64,000 nucleotides of DNA from Arthrobacter sp. MYb227 (GTDB lineage Bacteria > Actinomycetota > Actinomycetes > Actinomycetales > Micrococcaceae). Every line of letters starts with the position of its first letter. Within the stretch, counting starts at the first letter, position 1. The notes beneath the pieces are model-generated. The model saw nothing but the letters and a program-made list of their open reading frames with translations. It did no database searches and was not told the DNA's origin. The stretch is from assembly GCF_002975435.1 (NCBI RefSeq), contig NZ_PCPT01000006.1, positions 62,001 through 126,000 of the forward strand, written 5' to 3'. Positions 18,558 through 27,708 of the stretch are shown piece by piece. The position numbers and the translations under genes are program-made.

Positions 18558-19559
18558 TTATGCTCCGGTTAGCCAGAGCTGGATGCGTTTAAACGGCTGA
18601 AACCAAGAAACGGGTACAGCGTCCTTGGCAGATATCGGTTTCGTCAAAGCTTCCAATTCGATATCAATGAGATTGACGGTGAGCCGAGTCCAGAGGAGAT
18701 TGCGGGCAAGTACAGCGGTACGACCACGATTCGCGGAACGGGTAGCTCGAAAAATTAGTGGCGGAATGATCAGCAAAGCTACGCCAATTGACCCGATCGC
18801 GGTAGAGAGCACTGGAATATCCCTAGAATCGATGGCCAATACAACCATCCCGGTGGCCAAGAACGCCAAGATACTCAACCGAATCCAATGCGATGGATGC
18901 GACATCCAAGTTTTTTTAGCCAGTATCCGTTCTTCTCGAAGCACGGCATCGGCTGGGTGCGTATTTCTCCACGCTAAAACCAAATCCTGACGCACATTTT
19001 GCCACGGATCGCTCGGTACGGGGCAACCCAAAAGATGTTCAACTAATGCTTGATCAGTGTCATTCAAATGTTCCCACGGCTTGGTGGTGTTTTCTCGCAA
19101 TGCTAACCAACGCGCCTTGTCCATATGTTCCGGTGCGTAAAAACCGCGTTCTCGGTGTTGCAATTCGTAGAGACGTTCGCCAAGATTCGTTGGTTTCCCG
19201 GCTCCAAATCTTGCATAAGCATTGGTTAGATACGCGGTGACAGAAAAAACCGCTAGAGCAATGAGCGTGACATTGATATGGGTAGAGCTCTCGGCAAAAT
19301 GGATGGGATCGAAGTCTTGCATCAGCATGCCAACTGACCAGCCAACGATGCCAGAAATAATGAAACCAATTCCACCAAGAATGATGACGGGACCAACTAA
19401 AGACTGACCGGAAAGGCGCTCGTCCATACTTCGAGGGCTCAATTTAAGCCTTGCCAATTCCCATGTGGTTGTCAGTGGAGAAAGAAGCCACGTGATACAA
19501 AAACCGGTCAAGGCAAATAAGAAGACCGCAATGGCACTTCGTGCAAGATCTTCGAACAC
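18558..19559 (-). CDS. membrane protein of unknown function
   Basis: I do not recognise the family. The 333-residue protein has three hydrophobic segments in its N-terminal third (IAVFLFALTGFCITWLL, VGPVIILGGIGFIISGIVGW, VTLIALAVFSVTAYL). A soluble central part of about 100 residues follows, then two more helices (ILAFLATGMVVLAI, IGVALLIIPPLIF) and an amphipathic tail. The GTG at 19559 follows AAGGAG by 7 bases; the ATG 39 bases further upstream has no such site. It is a single-gene unit. Confidence 0.7.
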   Translation of the reverse strand: MFEDLARSAIAVFLFALTGFCITWLLSPLTTTWELARLKLSPRSMDERLSGQSLVGPVIILGGIGFIISGIVGWSVGMLMQDFDPIHFAESSTHINVTLIALAVFSVTAYLTNAYARFGAGKPTNLGERLYELQHRERGFYAPEHMDKARWLALRENTTKPWEHLNDTDQALVEHLLGCPVPSDPWQNVRQDLVLAWRNTHPADAVLREERILAKKTWMSHPSHWIRLSILAFLATGMVVLAIDSRDIPVLSTAIGSIGVALLIIPPLIFRATRSANRGRTAVLARNLLWTRLTVNLIDIELEALTKPISAKDAVPVSWFQPFKRIQLWLTGA

Positions 19560-19784
19560 GTAATCACTCCTTGTCACCCATGCGCTTATGAACACCATAG
19601 CGAGGTACCACCGGGGATACTTGCCCGCTAGCTATGGGCGCGTTGAAGCGGCACGCTTCGATGCCCAGTACTAGAGCCACAAAGTGCTGCTGTTCTGGTA
19701 ACGATGGGTTATCAAATTGTCGTCGACGCATGTTCTGATGGATCTTCGGCCATTGTGCCTTGTTGAGTTATTTGAAAGAGCGCC

Positions 19785-20744
19785 TTGAAATTCCTGACCT
19801 ACTTTTTATTATCGCTGCTGATTTCCGCAGGAACACTAATCACATCCCCCACCGAACAAATTTCTACTCAATTGCCCGGAATCGTGCAACAAAACGCACC
19901 TTCCTCGGCAACCAGCACTAAAGGCCAGGTAAAACCCGGCGCAAAGTTAGATGGACCTAGCGCCCTGAGTGTTCTGAATTCACTGCAGGTTAAAGGTAAA
20001 GCGCCAGCTACCGGCTATGACAGGAACGGTAAATTCGGCAACGGATGGAAGGATTTTGATGGCAATAAATGCGATGAACGCCAAGATACTTTGACTCGCG
20101 ATATGTCGAAAATTCGGTACAAAGATAACAAAAATTGCCAACTCACGTCCGGTACGCTTAGCGATGTTTACACGGGTACCACCATCAATTGGAAGGTGAA
20201 CAGCGGCTCAGTCGATGTCGATCATGTGGTTGCACTGAAAAACGTCTGGATCTCCGGCGGCCAACAATTATCGCAGGAACAGCGCCTTGCGGTAGCCAAT
20301 GATCCGCTGAACTTAATGGCCTCACAGGCCTCTGCGAATCGTTCCAAGGGTGATGCTAACGCAGCCGAATGGTTGCCAACCAACAAGTCTTTCCGCTGCC
20401 AATATGTGGCAACGCAGGTTAGCGTCAAGAAAAAGTATGCCCTTGCCGTCACTCCCGCGGAAAAAGACGCTATGAAAGATGTTCTGAACAGTTGCCCCAC
20501 CCAAAAGGCTGCCAAAACAACGCCCATCAAACTAACTGGTAAAAATCCGGTGGTTGGCCCCGCGACTAAACCGACTCCAGCCCAGAAAAATACTAGTAAG
20601 GCACCTCTGCCTAAGGCGAAGGACGTTTCTCCCGGCGCGTACTGTGCCAAGGCTGATGCTGGAACCAAAGGGATTGGAAAAAAGAACGGGAAGAGCTACA
20701 CCTGTAAGTCTTCGAGCACCGATGCAAGGTTGCGCTGGAGATAA
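19785..20744 (+). CDS. secreted HNH-type nuclease (DUF1524-like)
   Basis: The 319-residue protein starts with a signal peptide (FLTYFLLSLLISAGTLI) and holds a DUF1524/GmrSD-C-like HNH nuclease core around residues 95-215: NKCDERQDTLTRDM, the DVDHVVALKN motif with its DH pair, and NDPLNLMASQASANRSKGD. A Pro/Lys/Thr-rich linker leads to a small cysteine-pair domain (GAYCAKADAG, YTCKSS) near the C-terminus. The start is probably TTG at 19785 behind GAAAGAG. Such secreted nucleases are thought to degrade extracellular DNA; this is family knowledge, not shown here. Confidence 0.8.
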   Translation: MKFLTYFLLSLLISAGTLITSPTEQISTQLPGIVQQNAPSSATSTKGQVKPGAKLDGPSALSVLNSLQVKGKAPATGYDRNGKFGNGWKDFDGNKCDERQDTLTRDMSKIRYKDNKNCQLTSGTLSDVYTGTTINWKVNSGSVDVDHVVALKNVWISGGQQLSQEQRLAVANDPLNLMASQASANRSKGDANAAEWLPTNKSFRCQYVATQVSVKKKYALAVTPAEKDAMKDVLNSCPTQKAAKTTPIKLTGKNPVVGPATKPTPAQKNTSKAPLPKAKDVSPGAYCAKADAGTKGIGKKNGKSYTCKSSSTDARLRWR

Positions 20745-20846
20745 TCCTGAAGCCCCTAGCATAGGGCTCAGCACAGGCGTATCGTTCGAAAAGGGAGACC
20801 ACGAAGGGTCACAAGCAATCCCGGCCAGATCGAGAGCAGGTGCACG

Positions 20847-20987
20847 ATGCCGGATAAGTCACCACATAAACATGAACACAAGAAGCCACACGGCAAAACT
20901 ATCAAGGAGCGGCGAGCCGAAAAACGTTCGAAGAACGCTCCGGATGTTGACACCGATCAGGTAACCCACATCAATAAGAAGCATTGA
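20847..20987 (+). CDS. 46-residue basic protein
   Basis: This small protein is very rich in Lys and His (PHKHEHKKPHGKTIKERRAEKR near the middle) and ends in INKKH. The ATG is preceded by AGCAGG at 7 bases. I recall that similar short Lys/His-rich proteins are annotated in Arthrobacter relatives, which together with the codon pattern supports a real gene. Nucleic-acid binding is a guess from charge. A hairpin follows 26 bases after its stop. Confidence 0.65.
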   Translation: MPDKSPHKHEHKKPHGKTIKERRAEKRSKNAPDVDTDQVTHINKKH

Positions 20988-21013
20988 ATGCTCTGATGTG
21001 CATGGAAAGTAAT

Positions 21014-21045
21014 GAAGTGGGGAAGAAGAAATTCTTCTCCACTTC
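21014..21045 (+). terminator. hairpin after the small basic protein
   Basis: GAAGTGGGGAAGAA pairs with TTCTTCTCCACTTC with one wobble over a 4-base loop, followed by TTCTC. It reads as an intrinsic terminator for the 46-residue gene. Confidence 0.65.
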
Positions 21046-21124
21046 TTCTCATACCGGCGGGACGCAAACATCACTGGAGATCCGCCATGCCAAGGAACAG
21101 GTCAACCGATGCAGGTGATGAAAC

Positions 21125-22690
21125 GTGATGAGGAAAAGTGAATCACCCCAGCAATACTGGGTAGCCGCAGGATTTGCGGGGCTTGTCGCAGCTGCCTCAC
21201 TATTTTCAGTCGCCCAGCTGCTTTCGGTTTTCTTTGCCGTCCCTGCTGCACCGCTGAACTCCATGGGCAGCGCGTTCATTGATTTGACTCCGGTCTGGCT
21301 CAAAGACTTTGTCATCAGTATTTTTGGGACCAACGACAAATTGGTACTGAAGCTGTCAATGGCGCTGGTGGTAGTTATCGCAGCATTCTTGATTGGGATG
21401 CTTGCACAACGAAGCTTTACCGCAGCAGCGGGTAGCGTTGCAGTGCTTGGAATTGGTGTAGCTGCTGCAATTCTGTCGCGCACGGGCGCCAGCGCTGGGG
21501 ATCTAACCCCACTTGTTATTGGAATCATCACCGGGCTATTAGTCTTAAAATGGCTGAGCACGGTGGCTAGAAGCGTATTCGCCACGCATGAATCTACTTT
21601 CGATACCGCACGAACCACAACTACCAGACGGCAATTTGTTCTCTTCTCCTCATTGACCATCGTGGGCTCACTACTTGCCACCGGATTATCAAGGTATTTG
21701 TCGGCAGCCCGCGATCTATCCATCGCGGCACGTGAGTCTCTTCGTTTGCCAGCACCAAAGTTGAAGGCCTCACCTATTCCACGGAATGCTCAGATCGAGA
21801 TTGCTGGAATGCCACAATTTTTGACACCAAACACGGACTTCTATCGGATCGACACCGCACTTACCGTCCCACAGATTGATCCGGCCCGATGGTCGCTGAA
21901 GGTGCATGGAATGGTTGAACACGAAGTTACCTTGAGCTTCGCGCAGCTGCTTGAACAAGAGCTTGTGGAAAGCTACTTGACGCTTACTTGTGTTTCAAAC
22001 CCGGTTGGGGGAGACCTAGTGGGCAACGCAAAGTGGCTCGGTTACCCACTGCGGTTGCTCTTAGAACAAGCAGTCCCGTTACCCGGCGCCGATATGGTGC
22101 TTTCAACATCAAGCGACGGATTCACCGCATCAACTCCACTAGAAGTACTCACCGATCACCGCATGGCATTACTTGCAGTAGGGATGAATGGCCAACCGCT
22201 ACCATTTGAACATGGTTTCCCCGTCCGCATGGTGGTCCCCGGGCTTTACGGGTACGTTTCGGCTACCAAATGGGTAGTGGATTTGGAAGTCACCCGGTTC
22301 GCGGACAAAGTTGCCTATTGGAGCACAAGGGGCTGGTCGGAACACGGACCCATCAAACTTGCATCACGGGTTGATGTTCCACGGAACAACGCAACAGTTG
22401 CGGCAAATAATCTTGCCCTCGGAGGCACCGCGTGGGCACAAACCCGGGGTATCGCAGCTGTAGAACTGAGCCTTGATGATGGGCCTTGGGTCAAGACGGA
22501 ACTTGGAGACGAAGTCTCCGTGGACACGTGGCGGCAATGGCGGTACCTCTGGGAATCGGCCCCGGCAGGTCAACACTCGGTGAAAGTGCGTGCCATCGAT
22601 ACGCACGGAGAAATACAAAGCGGAGACATCGCATCCCCGGCACCCAACGGTGCCAGCGGATGGCACCAGATCCACTTCACGGTGCGCTAA
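21125..22690 (+). CDS. membrane-anchored molybdopterin-dependent oxidoreductase (sulfite oxidase family)
   Basis: The N-terminal 190 residues contain four to five transmembrane helices. A linker follows, then a sulfite-oxidase-type molybdopterin domain (about 210-410) with the Mo-ligand cysteine in YLTLTCVSNPVGG and FEHGFPVRMVVPGLYG. A C-terminal dimerisation-type Ig domain (about 420-521) completes it. Such proteins act outside the membrane on an unknown substrate. The start is GTG 21125 or ATG 21128; both follow AGGTGATG. It stands alone. Confidence 0.9.
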   Translation: MMRKSESPQQYWVAAGFAGLVAAASLFSVAQLLSVFFAVPAAPLNSMGSAFIDLTPVWLKDFVISIFGTNDKLVLKLSMALVVVIAAFLIGMLAQRSFTAAAGSVAVLGIGVAAAILSRTGASAGDLTPLVIGIITGLLVLKWLSTVARSVFATHESTFDTARTTTTRRQFVLFSSLTIVGSLLATGLSRYLSAARDLSIAARESLRLPAPKLKASPIPRNAQIEIAGMPQFLTPNTDFYRIDTALTVPQIDPARWSLKVHGMVEHEVTLSFAQLLEQELVESYLTLTCVSNPVGGDLVGNAKWLGYPLRLLLEQAVPLPGADMVLSTSSDGFTASTPLEVLTDHRMALLAVGMNGQPLPFEHGFPVRMVVPGLYGYVSATKWVVDLEVTRFADKVAYWSTRGWSEHGPIKLASRVDVPRNNATVAANNLALGGTAWAQTRGIAAVELSLDDGPWVKTELGDEVSVDTWRQWRYLWESAPAGQHSVKVRAIDTHGEIQSGDIASPAPNGASGWHQIHFTVR

Positions 22691-22703
22691 TAGTCAGGCT
22701 TTC

Positions 22704-23150
22704 CTAGGTGTAGCGCAGTGAGCCGGGAGTCGTGAGACGCTGACCTGTTTCCAACCACGTCTTCATCCCGGAAAGGATCATGGGCCAACCTCCGTAGAGC
22801 TGTGCATCGGTATCAACACGCATGCGGTCATGGGTCACCGTGAGCAAACAAGTGTCCTGAAATTGGGTGATCTGATAAGCAATCCTGCTTTCACCCTCAG
22901 CCTGCACCGACTCATCCCACAATGCGGTCATTGATAGCACCAATCGCGTCAGCTCCTGGGACTCAAGCACGGTGCCTTCGCCCAAGGGACCTTCGGCATT
23001 GGGGTTCTGCGTGGTGAAACGCGAACCAACGCTCCAATCCGTGAGGTAGCTATTGCCAAAGAAGTAGATGGCGGTCTGATCCGGATCGGTTAGCGCAGCC
23101 CAAAGCTTTTCCGGAGTGGTCTTGATATAAAACTCATAAACTTTTTCCAT
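22704..23150 (-). CDS. SRPBCC/AHSA1-family protein
   Basis: The 148-residue protein has the AHSA1 fold pattern: YEFYIKTTPEKLWAALTDPDQTAIYFFG at the start, then a TDWSVGSRF segment and a helix near the end (WPMILSGMKTWLETG). Members bind small hydrophobic ligands or act as chaperone-like proteins. The ATG at 23150 is the family start; the frame continues upstream, but that part would cross the terminator at 23197-23238. There is no ribosome site, so a leaderless mRNA is possible. Confidence 0.8.
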   Translation of the reverse strand: MEKVYEFYIKTTPEKLWAALTDPDQTAIYFFGNSYLTDWSVGSRFTTQNPNAEGPLGEGTVLESQELTRLVLSMTALWDESVQAEGESRIAYQITQFQDTCLLTVTHDRMRVDTDAQLYGGWPMILSGMKTWLETGQRLTTPGSLRYT

Positions 23151-23196
23151 GGCAATAGGGTAGACCCAGCAGTGCTCGGCAGGCGGTCTAGCGAAC

Positions 23197-23238
23197 AAAG
23201 TTTCCCCCACGAAACTTGTGTCTCGTGGGGGAAACTTT
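23197..23238 (-). terminator. terminator of the polyamine ABC operon
   Basis: A perfect 16-base-pair stem AAAGTTTCCCCCACGA/TCGTGGGGGAAACTTT with a 10-base loop lies 34 bases beyond the potC stop codon. Confidence 0.8.
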
Positions 23239-23271
23239 ATGGGGAAATAACTGGGGAAGGCAGGGAAGAAT

Positions 23272-24075
23272 CTATTTCTTATCATCTCCAGTCAGTCGTT
23301 GGCTGAGGTATACCGGAATCATTGAGGCCACGATCAGTACGGCGGCGATTACATTGACTACCGGCGCCTGGTTTGGACGAGACATATTGTTGAAGATCCA
23401 GATCGGCAGGGTCTCGGTGCCCGGTGCCGCAGTGAACGTTGTGACAACGATTTCATCGAAGCTCAGGGCGAATGCCAGCAAACCACCGGCGATGAAGGCA
23501 GAACGGAACCCCGGGAAGGTGACTTGGAAGAAGGTTTTGAACATATTTGCTCCCATATCCATGGCCGCTTCTTCAAGTCCACGGTTCATGCGTCCCATGC
23601 GTGCCTGGACGTTGTTGAACACCATCACGATTGAGAACGTCGCGTGACCAACAATGACCGAGAAGAGCCCCAAGCCAATCCCTAGGGGTTCGAGGACCGT
23701 CTTGAAGGTGTTGTTCAGTGCGACACCGGTGACGATGCCGGGCAAAGCGATCGGAAGAACCACCAAAAGGTTCACGGTATTTTTACCGAAAAATTCGTAG
23801 CGTGAAAGCGCAAAGGCAACCATGGATCCCAATACCAACGCAATGATGGTTGCCACGGAGGCTACCTTGATGGAGGTCCAGAGTGCCTCGCGGACTCCCT
23901 CATTGTGCCAGGCAGCAACCCACCATTTGGTGGTGAATTCCTTAATGGGGAAAGAACCCGAGGTTGTGGCGTTGAACGAGTTGGTGATGACCAAGGCCAG
24001 TGGCAGATAAATGGCTGCCATGACGATGCCGGCAAAGACACGCAAGGTGATTTTGGCTGGGGCTGAAAGTCTCAT
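23272..24075 (-). CDS. potC: ABC transporter permease, PotC type
   Basis: This is the second permease of a spermidine/putrescine-type importer, 267 residues with six helices. The binding-protein-dependent inner-membrane motif EEAAMDMGANMFKTFFQVTFPG lies near residue 175 and contacts the ATPase. It begins 13 bases after potB and is the last gene of the four-gene operon. The symbol names the family member; amines or a related compound may be the substrate. Confidence 0.88.
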   Translation of the reverse strand: MRLSAPAKITLRVFAGIVMAAIYLPLALVITNSFNATTSGSFPIKEFTTKWWVAAWHNEGVREALWTSIKVASVATIIALVLGSMVAFALSRYEFFGKNTVNLLVVLPIALPGIVTGVALNNTFKTVLEPLGIGLGLFSVIVGHATFSIVMVFNNVQARMGRMNRGLEEAAMDMGANMFKTFFQVTFPGFRSAFIAGGLLAFALSFDEIVVTTFTAAPGTETLPIWIFNNMSRPNQAPVVNVIAAVLIVASMIPVYLSQRLTGDDKK

Positions 24076-24088
24076 GTCTTTCCCCTCC

Positions 24089-25120
24089 TTACAGGGCCTT
24101 CAGGGCGCCGGTTTTACGGGCCAGGAAGAGGTAGATGACAACGACGATGATCGGGACAATGCCGAATGCCGCAGCCAGAGGTGGGTTGAGGTTGATGTTG
24201 GAAGCAATGACGGTGCCGATGACCTGGGTTTTACCGCCGACGAACTGAGCCGCGATGTAGTCGCCCAAGGATAGCGAGAAGGTGAAGATGGAGCCTGCGA
24301 TAAAGGCCGGCTTCAGCAGCGGGATGGCGATCGTTCGTACAGTGGCCCAGGACTTGGCTCCCAGATCCGATGAAGCGTCAAAGAGGTTGACGGGGATCTG
24401 CCGGAATGCCGAATAGACGGGAACAGCCATATAAGGGAACCACTGGTAGGTAAGGGTAATCACCAGAGCGGTGGTTCCGTAGCCCGGGCCGCTGGCACCG
24501 AAAGGTGCAAGGAGCCAATCCAGTGGGCCGCCGGTGGAGAAAATGATGCGCCAAGAGAAAACCTTGACCAGGTAGCCAGCCCACAGTGGCAGCGTGATGC
24601 CGATGGCAAGGAGAGCGCGCATCTTGGGGGAGGCGACCTTTGCCATATATAGGCCCAGGGGTAACGCGAGTGCTGCGGAGAGGACCGTCACCGCAAGTGC
24701 AATGCCAATGGTCCGCAGGGCTGTTGCTTGGTAGGCGGGTTGGGTAAGGATTTCGGTGAAGTTTTCCAAGGTGAAGGCGGGGATGACCTTGGAGGTGAAT
24801 GAATCGGTGGTCCAGAAGGCAGTGATAAAGAGCAATGCCAGGGAACCAAGATAGAGGACTCCGAGCCAGAGCAGCGGGAGCAAGAGTAGACCGGTGACTC
24901 GGACCTTGGGACGGATGTAGAGGTAGCGGGAGATCTTATCTGCCAGCGAGGAATTACGTGGTCCCTGGGTGGTGGGTATAGTGCGGGTTACCGCCGTGTC
25001 CGGCGGGGTTTTCAGTGCGGTCATGGCGGGTGCCGACGAATCTCGTCGATCCTCCTTGGAAGTGGGTGCGAAGAATGCAAAAGGGGGGAAACCCGGTGCG
25101 AGGTGATGCTTGGGGGTCAT
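24089..25120 (-). CDS. potB: ABC transporter permease, PotB type
   Basis: The 343-residue membrane protein has an N-terminal extension of about 60 residues before the first helix. Its EAA-like loop is SSDLGAKSWATVRTIAIPLLKPA, near residue 245. The ATG at 25120 follows GAGGAAG closely; a second in-frame ATG at residue 33 lacks a ribosome site. It lies between potD and potC on the same strand, so the operon order is A-D-B-C. Confidence 0.87.
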   Translation of the reverse strand: MTPKHHLAPGFPPFAFFAPTSKEDRRDSSAPAMTALKTPPDTAVTRTIPTTQGPRNSSLADKISRYLYIRPKVRVTGLLLLPLLWLGVLYLGSLALLFITAFWTTDSFTSKVIPAFTLENFTEILTQPAYQATALRTIGIALAVTVLSAALALPLGLYMAKVASPKMRALLAIGITLPLWAGYLVKVFSWRIIFSTGGPLDWLLAPFGASGPGYGTTALVITLTYQWFPYMAVPVYSAFRQIPVNLFDASSDLGAKSWATVRTIAIPLLKPAFIAGSIFTFSLSLGDYIAAQFVGGKTQVIGTVIASNINLNPPLAAAFGIVPIIVVVIYLFLARKTGALKAL

Positions 25121-25173
25121 CTTCCTCGCACCGGGTCATTGAATGGACCGAGATGGGGTAAAGCTGGGGGACT

Positions 25174-26370
25174 TTATCCCTTGACCTCGGTCCAGGCCTT
25201 GGTCCATTCCTGGTAGTTGGTGCAGGTGGCTTCGGTGCGACCATCGATGCACTGCTCAACGGGGGTGGTCCACATCCAGACCTGCTTGTAGTAGTCCTCG
25301 TCGGTGGCGTGGAAGGTCTCGCAGTGAGTTTCGTTTTCCTTGCTACCTTCACAGGCCAGCTTGTTGGCAGGTGCCATACCGAAGTTTTGTGCGATCTTGG
25401 CATTCACATCGGCACTTGAAGCCCAATCCATCCACTTGTACGCGCAGTTAGGGTTCTTAGACTTCGCCGAAATCATCCAGGTATCGGACCAGCCCGTTGC
25501 ACCTTCCTTGGGAAGGACCGATTCGACCTTGCCACCGTCGGCCTGGGCTAGGTTTACAACAACCTGCCAACCGGTACCTAGGGCGGAGGTGCCCGAGGAA
25601 ATTGAGGAGACTGCCTTCAGCGCATCGTTCCAGTATTCGCCAACCACGGTGTTTTGGGTTTTGAGTAATTCAACTGCCGCGGCGAGCTGATCCTTATCGA
25701 GTGCGTATGGGTTGGTGATGCCCAGATCTGGCTGGGTGGCCATCAGCTGGACCGCTGCATCGGCAATGAAAATTGGCGAATCGTAGGCCATGATCGAGCC
25801 CTTGTAGGGAGAATCTGCGGCCCAGGTATCGGCCCAAGACGTTGGTGCTTCCTTAACCAGATCGGTGTTGTACATCAACACGTTGGCGCCGCGGCCGATC
25901 GGTACCCCATAGGTTTTGCCGTTGAGGTTGTCGTAGATCTGTCCCTTGAGCCCGTCAACGATGTTTCCAAAGTTGGGGATCAGCTCGGTATTTACCGGGG
26001 CGACGTCGCCGCCGGCAATCAGACGCAGCGAGGCATCGCCGGAGGCGGATACTAGATCGTATTCGCCGCCGCGCATGAGTTGAACCATTTCATCGCTCGT
26101 GGCGCCGACCTTGCGGTTCACGGTGCAGCTGGTTTCCTTTTCGAAGGCGCTGACCCAGTCTGCGTTGGGGTTTGTGGAGCCGTCTTCGACGAAGCCGGCC
26201 CAGGCAATGATGTTGACTTGGCCTTCGGATTCTCCGACCTCGGTGGCCGTGGGGAGATCCGGGACCTGGATGCCGCCGCCGGTGCTGGCACCGGCGCCAC
26301 CACCACAAGCTGCAAGGACGAGGGACAAAGATGCAAGTGCTGCTAGGGGAAGTGCCTTGGTGATCTTCAT
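25174..26370 (-). CDS. potD: polyamine-type ABC substrate-binding lipoprotein
   Basis: A 398-residue extracellular solute-binding protein with a lipoprotein signal (LVLAACGGG, lipobox Cys near residue 21). The body (EGQVNIIAWAGFVEDGSTNPN, YDLVSASGDASLRLI, WADTWAADSPYKGSIMAYDS) matches the PotD/SBP_bac_8 spermidine-putrescine group. The ATG at 26370 is 8 bases from AAAGG. Binding-site residues for a given polyamine cannot be checked by eye, so spermidine, putrescine or similar cations are all possible. Confidence 0.88.
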   Translation of the reverse strand: MKITKALPLAALASLSLVLAACGGGAGASTGGGIQVPDLPTATEVGESEGQVNIIAWAGFVEDGSTNPNADWVSAFEKETSCTVNRKVGATSDEMVQLMRGGEYDLVSASGDASLRLIAGGDVAPVNTELIPNFGNIVDGLKGQIYDNLNGKTYGVPIGRGANVLMYNTDLVKEAPTSWADTWAADSPYKGSIMAYDSPIFIADAAVQLMATQPDLGITNPYALDKDQLAAAVELLKTQNTVVGEYWNDALKAVSSISSGTSALGTGWQVVVNLAQADGGKVESVLPKEGATGWSDTWMISAKSKNPNCAYKWMDWASSADVNAKIAQNFGMAPANKLACEGSKENETHCETFHATDEDYYKQVWMWTTPVEQCIDGRTEATCTNYQEWTKAWTEVKG

Positions 26371-26474
26371 GATCATGGCCTTTCTATGCGAGTCGTGCCG
26401 TGGCCGGGATTCATTGGGAGGCGAATCCCGGCCGTGGGGGGAAGGAGGGAAAAGCGAATAGCTTCGGGGGGGAG

Positions 26475-27539
26475 CTAAACGGTGTAGTTGTAGCGCGATG
26501 GCCATTCGAGACGGACAGTTGAGCCACGGGTTGCCCCGGAAGATGTTGCACCGTTTTGTTCCTGCACGATCAATTGGGTTCCATGATCGGTACGTGTCAT
26601 AAACCGGGTGGTTGGTCCGGTGTAGACGATTTCCTCGATGACCGCTGTGGCGGCTGAGGTTCCGGATTCCTGGATGGAATCTAGTGGTCGAACAACGATG
26701 TGTTCGGGACGCAATGAGAGTAGGGCAGGGGAACCGGTGAGCTGGCGGGCCAGTTCACCGTCGATGAGGTTGGTGTTTCCTAGGAAGGACGCAACAAAGC
26801 GGGTTGAAGGGCGTTCATAAAGATCCGACGGCGAACCTACTTGATCGATCTTTCCCTCGTTGAAGACTGCTACCCGGTCCGAGAGCGTGAGGGCTTCTTC
26901 TTGATCGTGTGTGACAAAGACGAAGGTGATTCCCACTTCGCGCTGGATAGCCTTGAGTTCGATTTGCATTTGTTCGCGCAGCTGCTTGTCTAGAGCTCCG
27001 AGGGGTTCGTCAAGCAGCAGCACCTGGGGACGTAGAACAAGCGCACGGGCCAGAGCGATGCGCTGGCGTTGGCCGCCGGAAAGCTGAGAAGGCAGGCGGC
27101 GAGCGACCTTGGGCAATTGGATCATTTCAAGGGCTTCGGCGACGCGTGCCGTGCGTTCGGCCTTGGGGAGCTTACGTAGTTTGAGGCCGTACTCGACGTT
27201 TTGAGCCACTGTCAGGTGTGGGAACAGAGCATAATCCTGGAACACGGTGTTGACGTCGCGTTCAAAGGGGGCAGCGTAGGTGACGTCTTGGCCACCGAGT
27301 TCGATGCGGCCTGCGGTGGGGAGCTCGAAGCCAGCGATCATGCGTAGGACTGTTGTCTTGCCCGAGCCCGAAGGGCCGAGCAGCGAGAAAAATTCTCCCT
27401 TGCGGATTTCTAGGTCCAGTCCCTTGACGGCTTCGAAGTCACCGAAGGACTTGCCGACCTGCTGGAGAGAGATCGCCGGTGTGCTGTGGTGATGCGTTGG
27501 AGCGGCACTGGCTTTGGCTTTGGTTGCGGTGGTTGGCAC
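26475..27539 (-). CDS. potA: ABC transporter ATP-binding protein, PotA type
   Basis: The 354-residue ATPase has Walker A GPSGSGKT at 55-62, the signature LSGGQRQR near 158, Walker B VLLLDEPLGALD near 177, and a C-terminal TOBE-like domain. The GTG start at 27539 is preceded by GAAAGGA at 8 bases. It is the first gene of the operon; the divergent GntR/FCD regulator starts 170 bases away, and the intergenic region should hold the promoter. Confidence 0.9.
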   Translation of the reverse strand: MPTTATKAKASAAPTHHHSTPAISLQQVGKSFGDFEAVKGLDLEIRKGEFFSLLGPSGSGKTTVLRMIAGFELPTAGRIELGGQDVTYAAPFERDVNTVFQDYALFPHLTVAQNVEYGLKLRKLPKAERTARVAEALEMIQLPKVARRLPSQLSGGQRQRIALARALVLRPQVLLLDEPLGALDKQLREQMQIELKAIQREVGITFVFVTHDQEEALTLSDRVAVFNEGKIDQVGSPSDLYERPSTRFVASFLGNTNLIDGELARQLTGSPALLSLRPEHIVVRPLDSIQESGTSAATAVIEEIVYTGPTTRFMTRTDHGTQLIVQEQNGATSSGATRGSTVRLEWPSRYNYTV

Positions 27540-27708
27540 GGTGTCCGTCCTTTCTCGGTGGTGTGTGATGGGGGTAACTTGCTTGCTGTTAACCTATGAA
27601 ACCAGATGTTAGATGTAATAGCTATCACTTTGTGAAAAAATTCTGTGAGAAGATTCTTGAGAGCGAGCCGCGAGAGGCGCGAACCCCAATGTTTGAAAGG
27701 ATGTGAGC

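Noticed and set aside
22704-23285. Long version of the SRPBCC protein from 23285
   Set aside because: The extra 45 residues would be encoded across a strong terminator hairpin and do not belong to the family fold.
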